From Monocercomonoides exilis (lineage: Eukaryota; Preaxostyla; Oxymonadida; Polymastigidae), in NCBI GenBank assembly GCA_001643675.2, contig LSRY02000011.1, positions 1,842,501-1,906,500 on the forward strand: a stretch of 64,000 nucleotides of DNA, written 5' to 3'. This document shows positions 10,252 through 22,200 of this stretch, one piece after another (position 1 is the stretch's first letter; each line of letters begins with the position of its first letter). The notes beneath the pieces are model-generated. The model was not told the origin of the DNA. It made no database searches and saw only the letters and a list, made by a program, of their open reading frames with translations. Both the position numbers and the translations under genes were made by a program.

Positions 10252-13200
10252 TCAATAATCCAAAGCGCAGAAGAGAGCAACAGAACGTTTGATCCAGTGA
10301 GATTCAACGGTGTCTGAAGGAATATCAAGTGAGATGACGTAGTTTGTTGAGTGCCCAGTGGTGGAGAGTGTTCCTTGCCTTGTCAATATCTTGTAGATGG
10401 GGCAGTTGTATGACCCTTCTGTTGGGGGCACTCTGTTCTCCACTGGATTCAGATGGATGATGGGGAATGTTGTGTACAGCTCTTTCGGACGAGACTCTGT
10501 CAGCACGTGCTTTTCGTGGTCCCACCTCGCCCCTTCCAAAAACAGACCATACGCAAAGCATCCGTCTGCAGGCCTTTCTGTCACTTCCTCAGGATTCTTG
10601 AGATCGTCCCTGATGATTGCTTCAAATGATATCTTATCAATTGGAATTTTGTATTTCCGTGCAAAGTTCTGAAGGTTGCCAGTAAGAAAAGCTTGAGGGA
10701 AGAATAATCCAGAAATCCAATACACTGCTGGAGGGCCGTTTTCTATCCACTTCGCCAGGAATGCACATCTCTGTGCAAGATCTTCCACCCACACAGACAG
10801 CGCCTTTAAAGAAGGATAGGCAGGCTTTTCCCACAGTTTGGGTATTTGGTTGATAAAGAGAGAGTTCGACATGTCTTCCAATGCTGCACTCATCACCACC
10901 TTTCCAGCCAGCGCCTTGATCATGTCATCCAGCGACGTGTGTATTGTGCTCAGAAGTCTGTTGTACCGAATGATTTCTTGCACAAGCACTGTGTTCATAG
11001 ACTCCTCGTAGCTGGTTGGATATGCCGCAGATGCTGCTTCAAGATCAAACTCATGTGGCACTTTTTCTTGTATCGAAAGCACCTTCTCCTGAATGATCTC
11101 TTCTCTTGTCTGTCCAGAAGATCCGCTTGCTGTGCTTGGCTGAAGAGAAAGCAGATTATCAAACAAATCATTTGTATCCTTCATGGCACAGGTGATATCT
11201 GCATTCTCGTGCAACCCAAAGACTTCAGGATATGCATTCAGATCATAACTCTGAATCACTTGAATGTAGCCCTTCAAATCTTCGCAGTCGACAGATGTGT
11301 ACTTTCCAGAGGGTGAGAAAGTGTAGCCTTCTTTCAACACATCTGGACAGATGAATCTCTCGAGCAATGTTGAAAGCAGTCTTCTGTCTAAGAAATCAGT
11401 GACACGACCACCATAGTTGATTTCTCCAAACAGGAACGAAAGCACGCGATATGGTACTTCGATAGATGTCTCTAAGAACAGGCGCAGCTGTTTAATGCAC
11501 ACATTCAGATCGTCCACAGTGAATTCATATCTGATGTTCCATCCCAATGCACCAAACTTTCTTCTCTCTTGAATGACAGCATGGAAGAAGGAAAGAGAGA
11601 ACAAAAGCATTCGCAGAACACTTGGATCGTGGTTGTCGCTCACTGGTGCAATCACAGAAGGATCAAAAGATTCGTATGTTCTCAGAAGATTCGCCTGAAG
11701 TCCCTTTGGTGGTTCGTTAGTCATTTTGATACCTGACTGCAAGATCGACACCGGGAATTTCTCTGATGGCTGAGAAGTGAGCCATAAGCGGAATTCGCGA
11801 TGAACAGACTCAGGTTTCCAGTTCTCAACAATACGTTCGAGCTCAGGCATCCACGAAGCATACAAATCGCAGTTTTGAAGAAGAACCCAGAAACCGTTTT
11901 CAGTTGCTTCATTAATGTATTGCTCAGCTTTTACACCTTGTCCTTGTCCCAAAGAAAGAGAGTGCAGTTTCTTTGTCATTCTCATTTCAACTGCAAATTG
12001 ATCGAGATCCTTTGCAGGGTTTGTTCCAGGTGAGATGATGAAAATGAGAGGTCTCATTGAATTGGAGTCGCGATATGACTTAGCCAAGTTGAAGTTTGGA
12101 GGTTGCACATATTTCTTTCCAAAGTTCTCCTGCACAAAGTCTTGCACACCTTCGGTGATCTTATCAGAACGCAAGCATTTCAGTACAAGCAGTTTTTGGA
12201 ACTGGTTCAGATCGTTCCATTTGCCTGGGAGCGGCTCGCGATGCGCCTGTGAAGAGTCGAAGATCACTCGCCACGAATCTGGATCTGCAGCAAAGTCTTT
12301 GTCTAAGTCGGTAAATGCAGGAAGCTCTGCCAGCGCCTGTATGTCGATCCACGAACGTGATGTGAGCCAATCCTCTGCTGGATTGGGCTGTGGATTGGCA
12401 ACAGTTGAACGACCGATAAGGAAACGATATTCTTGCTGGTCGATTTTGCCCTCATATGTCAAGATTCTCATAATCATCAAGAAGGAGAACATCAGCTTGT
12501 GCCTTGCAAACAGCGAACGGCAGACATTCTGATAAAGAAGATAAGTGAAGTTGTCCATCAGATTGCTCAAACGAGTGGCAAAGTCTTGTGATTGCTCTGT
12601 CTCTTCTATTGACTGCTTGTACAGATCCATAAACCACTGCAGCGAATTCTGATACATAGGATCGATTGAAGACAGATCAGCAACACAGAAGAACAGAAGA
12701 GATCCTCTAACAGCCATTGGTCTGTATGTGTTTCTGGTTTCATCAATCTGCTGCTCTGTTTCTTCTGCTTCTTTCACTTTTTCTTCAATTTCTGTACTCA
12801 TTTTCTTTGACTCCGAAAGAGTGTTAATAAGCGTCTCATCTTCCAATGGATTCGCAGTTTCGGACAATAGCTTCAGGATTTGATCTTCATATTCCTTCAA
12901 CCTTGCTCTCATCTTTGCGTTGCTTGACATCAGACTGTTCTTCGATTCTTCCAGATCTGGTCTCTCTTGCACAACGACAGTTGCCAGCAATTGATCTTCC
13001 AATCCACTCTGTGTCACAGTGAAGTTGAGAAGTGTCACTTTAACACTTGTTTCTGGAGCATATTTAGGATTGGGCAATTTTGTTGTCATGTACAGTTTGA
13101 AGTTGTTGTTGTAAGGCAGCGTTGTATCACCAAGCTTCATCATCTCTGATCCCTTGTGCATGAATGTTGTTCGCGATAAAACAGGCTCAAGAGCAGGATC

Positions 13201-16200
13201 AAGCTCTTCACCAACGCTTTCAATAAGAACAGGTCTTCCAAATCGAATTGCTGTTTCCATCGTTCTCATGAAGTTATCTTCTGTCTGTTTCACAATGTCC
13301 AGCTTTCCTTTCTCCATTCTTCTGATCCACTTATTTGCCTGTCCTTGTGGATCAATCATCAAAGGCCATCTTCTCGCATTGATCATAATCAGACCATTTT
13401 CAATTGACAGATTGTCAGATGGCAGACCATCAAGACCCCATTGTCTAACACGAACAGGATCTGCAAATGTTGTTTGAATAGAAGCGTTTGCACTGAATGG
13501 GAAGTTCATTTCAGTAAGAGCTTCTTTCCACTGAGTAATGAGATCAGCTCTGAACTGAGAAGTGAATGGACCAAGATAGCACACTGTTCCAGCAGAAATA
13601 AGAACATCTCCCATCACGTTGTATTCAAGCTGTTCAATATCCTTCATCTCCTTTGTCCATCTTGTGCATTCACCACCCAAACCTTGTGTCAATCTGAACG
13701 CACGATCTCTTTGCGTCACGCAATCGTGCACTTGTTTCTGAAGAGATTCCTTCTTTTCAATTGCCTCCTGATAGCGTGCTTCCAATTGTTTGATGTTGCT
13801 CTCCAAAATATTCAATGAATCTTGCTTTTCTTTCAGTGTCTTAAGAACAGCTGCAAGCTCTTTCTCGGCCTTTGCGACAAGTTCTTGTTTTGGCTTAACA
13901 TCAAGGAATGTGAAATAGAAGCTGTACATAGCACGAATCCAGATACAGATAGACATGCAAGCTTTGCTTCCCTTTGCCACCTTTTCTGGAATAAACTCTT
14001 CGTTCTGAATGTAAGGCTCAATTTTCTTAATCATCTTAGGATCCAAATGCTCTTTGTCGAAGTTGAGCATGGAGTCCATAAGTTCACGGGGATGTGAGAC
14101 AAGACCACGAGCAGGTCCCATGTAATCTTCCTTCTTTTGGTTAGGATGGTCTGGATCTTGTATTTTGGCTGGAGGAACTCCCATCACAATACACAAAGCA
14201 GCCAACACAAGTTGCACACCTTTACCGGGTGATTTGTATCCTCCGACTTCTGCAACATCACGTGGATCCAGCTTCTCGAGTGATTTTTCGGCTTCTCTCA
14301 GAATTGGCAATGCTTTTTCGAGAAGTGCAGTGGCTTCGTCTTTCATCTTCTGGCACTGTTCGGCCTGAGCCGACACTTCCTGTTCTTCTCTCTTCACAAT
14401 AGTTCTCTGCTCGCTGGCATCCTGCTGGTCTTTCTGGATTTTAACCATCATCTGCTCCACTTCAATAGTCATTTTCTCCAACTGGGGTTGCACTTCCTTC
14501 AGACGTGCATCGTTCTTCACGACTTCTTCTGTAGCCTTCGTAATCTTTTCCACACCCTGAGACAATCTGTTCTTCATCACTTTTAGTTCTTCTCTTTTGT
14601 TCTTCAGCATCGTTCTCAACGTTGTAATCAATTCTAAATAGCTCAATGGTGTTACATGATTTGTTCTCTTAAGCTCCTTCAAGTATCTTGTATTTGCCTT
14701 TTCGACTGACTGATGTATCATCACACACATCTCAATCACTTTATCTGTCAAGTCTTCTCCTTTGTGCCTCTTGTGCATCTTATATTCTTCATCACTTCCA
14801 CTAGCATCCTCGTCTTCGCTTTCCTCTTCATCTCCCAACGGATTCGACTCAAAGTCAACATCATCCAGCTTCACTCTCGCGACAGCTCTCAAAGCTTCAT
14901 CTGGCCATGGATCAAACCAATCAATGGTGCAGCAAGTGACAAGAGCAGGATACATTCTCAGTCTATTTCTGAATGCATCACCAAATGGTGACATGCAAAG
15001 CACAATGTGGATGTTCTCCCGAACTCTCTTCACGAAATGAGAGAAGAGATTAATCTTTGTAGGAATAATTCCAAGTGATTGCGCAATGGGTCTCATCGTT
15101 GAATATATCGTCTCCATTTCTTGTGGATCCCACACATTCGGAACATCACCTGAATTAAGCATGTTGTTGATATCCTCCAAAAATGATTCTTGAACAAGCT
15201 GTGTGTCTGAGAATAGAAATACTGTGGGCATAGCTTCGAGTCCAGCGCCTTTCATAATATCCTTAAGTGTTTTATGCCACTCGAATGTGTTGAAGCCTTT
15301 CTTGATTTCAATATTTCTCAGAGTGTATTCTGCAATAAACGAAGCCAAACGAGTGAGAGATTGTCTTCCTGATCCTCCAACGCCAAGAAGCAGTGCATTT
15401 CCGTATGGCTGTCTGATAATTCTTGCGATTCTCAGCAAATGCATGATTGCATTCTGGAAAAGCACAAGTTCTAATGAGCCTCCCTTTTGAGCATCTCTGT
15501 AATCATCCAATGCATCATCGAGTACTTTCTTAAGCTTCTCAATATCTGTAATCTGAACGTACGGCTTTGTTTCTCCTTGATTTGCTGAAAGAAGATCACC
15601 AAACATCATATTATCACTTGCTCCAACACCTTCCCAAGTAACGCTGAAGTGTTTCTTGAGTTGTGCACGAAGAAGCTGCTGGAACCATTCTCTGTCTTTC
15701 GTATCTTTCGTTGAGGTGACCAGACGATCGGCAAACACTCGAGTTGTCTCATGAAGCCAAATGCGGATAACTTGAGATGTTTCCTGCAATGCTCTCACAT
15801 CACCAGAAAGAATTCCTTGGAACACTTTGCTCAGATCACGAAGGTTGAATGTGTAGTGAGATTTTTGAGGGGTTGGCAAGAGTTCTCTCATAATTGTGTG
15901 ATAAACCTCTACTGTTGCATTGACAATTGGAGTGGTAAGCCCTCGAATAATATCCGGAAACTGATTGAAGAATGAGCCTAGAATTGTTGAGAAAATCATC
16001 TTTTCACTGCTTTCTTCGAGATCAGTGAAGTAGATGTGGTTAAAGTGACGAAGGAACCTGTTTGTCACGGGATTACGACCTCCTCCTGGTGGTCCCATAG
16101 CTCCCACAAGCTGCACATCTTCAATTTTGAAGAATGGAATAGAAGTGGAGTCCTTCTTAACATACCACCCGCCATGATCGACAAACTGCCTCAAAAGTTC

Positions 16201-19200
16201 AATTGGTGGTTGTGCACCGTAGATTTCAAGCTTAGGCATGTTCAGATCATCCACAAAGATCACAAACTTTGAGCCAGGTGGAGCTCCTACAATTCCGCTA
16301 CGACGTCTTTCGAATTTGTCATCAAGTTGGCGCTGAGTGGCAGTCGCTGATGTTTGAGCAGAAAATGTCATTGGAATAGGAATGTATTCACTGGGGGCCT
16401 GTTTGAAGAGATATTGCTGAAGTGTAACAGTCTTGGCAGTTCCTGTTGATCCAATTGTAAGAACATGCTTTGACTTTCTAACAAGAAGATTGATGATGTG
16501 TGTGTTACGCACTGAGTCAACTGTAGGTACAATCATTTCGGTGAACGCAGTCTTTGGCTTAATAACATACTCATCAATTGTGTCCATCCAGGGTATCCAC
16601 ACTTTCTCCTTTTGATTATACACAAAGTCGTACAATGTGTAAATTGCTGGGATTTTCGGATTTGGAGAAAGCGAGCCTTTCATTGGCTGAGCATCTGTTG
16701 GCTGTTCGAGAGTTGTGTCAAGAAGATCAGGATGGTTCTCTCTGATCAATGTCATCAAAAATTCGTTGAAGCTTTTCCTTCCTTCAACGTTTGTAGTGGC
16801 ACCAACAGACCACACCAATGCAAAAATGAAGATGTGTGGTAGACACTCTCCCATATCCTCCAGCTTCTGTTGAGTTGGCATTGTCTCTCCTTTTGCCTCT
16901 TCTGGAAGATATGGCATGAACATTGCTTCGAGCATGTTGAAGAAAGCCATACAAATGTTAGCATCGACAGTTGGAACTGCTTCAGGACAGCTTCTTCTCA
17001 GATGATTAAGGCATTGTGGAAGATAGATATCGAACAGTTCCTGAAGAGCATCAATATGTGGAGCAAAGAGTGTCTGTTGCGAATTCAACCAAGAAAAGAT
17101 TCTGGCTGAGTGTGGCACAGTTGTTGATGGCTCCAAATAAACCATACCGCAACGTGAAACTGTGGCAGGTGAAGCAACACGCAAATCTTCGACCTCAAAG
17201 ATCATGTTCATTGCAGGAGTCAATGGAATAACTTCTCCTGATGCAAGGCACAGCTTCTTAGAATCATCGAGCACGGTGTTCATATCTTCAATCCAGACAG
17301 CATCAACTGGCCCATCGCAAATGATCCAGTGTTTGTCTGAAGACTCGTCTCTCACGCATTCTCTCATGATAAGTGTAAGCACACCATTCTTCCAGTCATT
17401 TGTTGCTGCATCGTATGTTCCATACAGATCACCATATGGAATAGACTTTGGATTCAGTTTGTGCATTATGACAGTTTCGTATCCTTCAACTCCTCTCTTC
17501 TTTAATGTTGTCATTGCTGTGCTCAGAACGCTCAAGCAACTGGATTTCCCTCCGCCAGTTGGACCGACAAGCATCAAACCATGTCGAAGCACAGCTGTTT
17601 CATACAATTGCAAGCATTTTGTGATGAATGCTTCACGAGGTTGAAGTTGTTGCAGAGATGCTGTATCGATAAGCGCTTTGTTCAGTTGTCCATAGTCAAC
17701 AACCATTGGCTCCACACCTGGGAACAGATCAGAAACAATACCTTTGAAAAGTGGAATATCGTCTGCAAGGAATTTGGGAATGTTTGTGTCTCTCAAAGCA
17801 CGAAGCAAAAGCAATTCTTCAGAAACATCTGGGAATTCGTGTTTTAAATTACCAGCAGCAGAAATGACTGTGTTGACAGCTCTCATACCAAAATCATAAT
17901 GGTCCTGTGAAGAAAGCTGTTCTGAAGAAAGCTTGAATGTGGCAACCATCTTCTTTGAAAGTGCAAATCCTTCTTTGAACCCAAAAGAGAACAGACGAAT
18001 TTCAGCGATTAGAGCATAATCTGGGATCATCACAGCCACTGGACGGAACAGCGCTTTCAAGTTATCAGGAAGTTCTGTTCTTCCGGCATAACCAGGATTC
18101 ATAGTGATGAAGATAGAAAGTGTTGGAATCAAAGTAATTTCATCGTCTTCAAAGTGGAATTGCTCCAAGCCATCCATAATAGCATTTTGGATAGTTGCAA
18201 TTTGCTGAGCAATCACAGACAGCACTTCAATATCAATTCTGTTGAACTCATCGAAGCAAGACCATGCACCAGTCATCGCCAGACCTTTGAAGAATTTCCC
18301 CATGGCAGTCACCTTCAGAGACTCAGAGCAGTTGAACACGACGCACTTCACAGCAACAGCCTTTGCCAGATCCTTTGTTGTTTCTGTCTTTCCTGTTCCG
18401 GCTGGTCCAGCTGGGGCTCCTCCCAAATGAAGGTTGATAGCGCCCATCAGAGTCATGTAAAGCTTATCAGTCAGTGGAGTGATAACCAAACGTGAAGTGT
18501 TTCCGAGATATTCGTATTGGTACATGAAATCAGTTTGCATCATTTTCACATGCACATCATCATCCTCCCAATAATATCTGAATTGTGAAATCCAATCGAA
18601 GTCCGTAACAGCTTCGACTTTGTTCTCCACTAGTCTGGTTGTCACATCACGTGCATGCACATCAATTGTGATAAGTGCTCCAAGTGTAAGTCTTTGAAGA
18701 TCGGTAAGATTTCCTCTCACAAGATCAGTCAAATCGTTTAATTGTCCCTTCAATTTTGTTAGCAGCTTGTCAACTTCTTCATATCCTCCTTTTTCAATTG
18801 ATTGTTCAACTTCCTGCGTCCAGTATATCTGCCCAACACACAACACAACTTGTCCTGGCCAAAGACCAACCCACTCTTTTCTTGGGCGCACATTGTAATC
18901 TGCCAGTGACTGTACAATCTGATCTCTCACAGCTGTGAACATGCATCCTTCAAGTTCCTTCAGCCACTGCTCCACATTTCCTTCTGGATAAATACCCTCA
19001 ACGAACTCCACCTTCTCTTTCTCCTTTGAAATCATCGCTGTAATCTCCATATCTGGTTGGAATGTGACAGATTTAATGGCTTCAAAGCATGTGCCCAGAT
19101 AAGGTTGCACACGAGTTGGATCTTTTGTTTGAGACAGAATATCAAGCAACTCATCTGAAGATAAGAAGTAAAAACGAGGGAATGCTTTTCTTTTTGTCTC

Positions 19201-22200
19201 CAAATATGATTCCAATCCATTTGCAACAGATTCAAGCACATTGAACATTTCCTGGAAAGTATTCAACAAATTGTCAGGTGCACAAAACTCAACAACAACA
19301 GGCTTTGCATGTGCTTGACTCATAATTCTACGCCATGATCTATCAACACCTTGGAATCTTTTGTATTCGATGGGCAGTTGACGCTGAATATCTTCTGATG
19401 AAAAGATAGGCTCCAAATAGATCCATCTTTTCTGGCATTTCAGCCACTCTTCGATAACAAGAGATATTCTCTGCAGAAGATTAAGCCAGTTTTCGATAGC
19501 ATCTTTGTGTGGTTCCTTGAATGGAGAGAAAGACATGGCTTGTGTTCTCAGTAAATGCATATCCAACCTCTCTTGAATCTCAGCAGCACCATACATAACA
19601 TACGTCTTTGTGGCTTTGTATTCTTTAATCTCAAACTGGATGGGCTGCCACTCTTCGTGCATCTCAATCAACGCTTCCTCCAAAGCATATTCCTTTGCTG
19701 CCACATCGGCAATACGAAGCACCACGTCTTCTTTTCCTTCGAGATCCAAGTTGAGCATATCGTCCAATGTTGTATCTTCCTGTGGCCTGATGTCAAATCC
19801 AAGTTCTGTCTCGATTTGTTTCCAATGTCTGTCTTTCATTCCGGGATTCCTCAGCGCCACAACCAACGGCATTCTCGGCGCAAGCTCGTCCATCTGAGAT
19901 TTCACCAGCTGCGCAACTCCCTGTGGCTCTGGCACTTCTCGGAAAAGCTTTATGCATCGCTGCATATTTGACAGCGCTTTTGACAGTTGGGTGTCCATCT
20001 GAACAGCATCAATTTCGTTGAACTTGGCCTCGCGCCACTCGACTGCCCAGTGAGACCAGTTGTTGGCCGTTGACCAAAGCAGATTGTAGCCATCGAATTT
20101 CTTCGCGGTCGAGTTGAGCTCAGGGTATTCTGTGATCTCTCTTCCCAACAACCCTTCGTTGAGGCTGAATTCTTTCTGCTTCTTTTTCATGTCTTCCAGC
20201 TGCACATCGAGTTTAGATACTTCCTGATACACCTCATCAACTCTGTCAAAGTTGGCGTGTCTTGAAAGCCGAGAAACCATAATTGTGACTTCCTGTAGCT
20301 GTCGTGCAAACTTCTCCTGGTTGCTAATCAGCTGTTCTTCGAAGATCTTCTGGTGGCGCATCAGATTCTGTTCGGTTTCTTCGCACTCGCCCAGAATCTG
20401 CTTCGCCCAGCCGTATCCTGACCAGTGCTTCTTGAACTCGTCTTCAGTGAATGTGTGGTCGAACTGCTCGAGTGTATCGTATGTCTCTTTCATCGCATCC
20501 AATTCTGGCTGAAGTGCATTCAGCTCTTTTGGAATTGTTGCCAAAAACTCTTTTTTCTGCACCAATTCTTCAGCGTTGCGTGGCCTTTCAGTCATCTTTG
20601 ACAGAATAGCCTGATACTTCGAAATCAGAGCATCAGCTTGTTCCATCACTCTGTTGCCCATCGCATCAATCAGTGCACGTGCCATGTCCTGATACTTCTT
20701 CGTCAGCATCTGCTTGATTTTCACGCAAGACACCATAAACAGCCCCAAGTTCATCTCATTCGGAATGAGTGTGTCAACTTCGCTCGCTTTCTGTCTGTAT
20801 TCCTTCACTTTCTGTGCAATTTCTGATGGAGACTTTTGTGGAGTGCATATCTCCTCAGCCAGCTTGGCTGTATCGATGCTGAGTGTCGTGTGAATCGGGG
20901 CAAAAGTTGCAACATATTCTTTCAATGGCTCGACAGCTCTTGTAAGTGCAGCCTTAAGTTTTTCGGTGTGTTGCTGAGAAAACTCCTCTTCCGCATTCAA
21001 AACAGATAAATACATAAACCCTTCCAACATCCTGCGTCTCTTTGCCAGGCGCATTTTTTCTCTCTTTGCGCGCTCTTCGGCGGTGAGCGGAGCAGATTGA
21101 GCAGCCTGTGCTGAGGACGAGGCAGAGGAAGAAGCAGAAGCAGAGCCATTTTGTTGTGATGACGTTGCACCAGATGAGGATGCCGACACTGACGCAGATG
21201 CATTTGTTTCGTCAGACGATGAAGGCGATGAAACACGAGATGGTGGCTCAGAACCTGTTGTTGTGCTTCCATCGGCGTTAGATCCAGATGGCTGGCCATT
21301 TGAGGCATATGAGCCACTGAAGCCTGTGGATGTGGTAAGCATCGACGACAGCGCACGTTCAGCAACCAAATCTCTCCGCGCTTTGAACAGTTTGGGCATC
21401 ATCTGCGCATCCAAACGGACGAACTCCTGGCAGATGTTGATTGCTGTGTCCAGGAGATTCATCGGAACATCCACAAACTTCGCCAAAGGTACCGACGTGT
21501 GCACAGCCTCTTCCGCTGTCCATTCAATCTCCACACTCAACAGAGGCGTCGGAAGCGGTGGATCGGAACAGAGTTTGTCGCACAGCTGCTCTGTAAGTGT
21601 CTTCCTTCGCACCATTTTCTTCACAGTTTTTGTGTTCTTCTCCTCCTCTTCTTCTTTCTTGTCAGGCTTTTTCTCTCCCTTTCTTCGAGCCTTCTTAAGT
21701 TCTTCATCTCTTTGCCTTATCTCTTCTTCAGTCAATGGCTCTTCCACGACTATCTCTTCGTATTCGTCTGGCTGCTCTCCGCGCATCATTCGCTCTCTTC
21801 TTTCTGCTCTTTCCTTCTCTCTCAGTAGAGACAAGTAATTCGCAACAGCTCTGCGGATGGGTCTGCGCTTGAACGAGACTGTTGCATCGTTCATTCCGCG
21901 GACTGTGACCTTATCAGGAGATAGTGCTGTGACACACGAAGTGAACTCTTCGATGCTCGTCTGCATCATCGTCCTCAGCGCATCCTGCATCATAAATGTG
22001 ACTGTAGAAAAGAACACCTTCAGTCTGCTCTGTTCGTATGCCTCTGGACTGTCCTCTGCTCCGCTGAACATTGACGACGGAATCGACTGCAGCGCATTGG
22101 CAACCGCCTGTCGCAGAGAGCCCATCCACTTCTCATTCAAGAAAGACACTACAGCAGAACTTGCCATGCTCTGCTGTGTTTGCAGCTCTTCCAGTTGCAT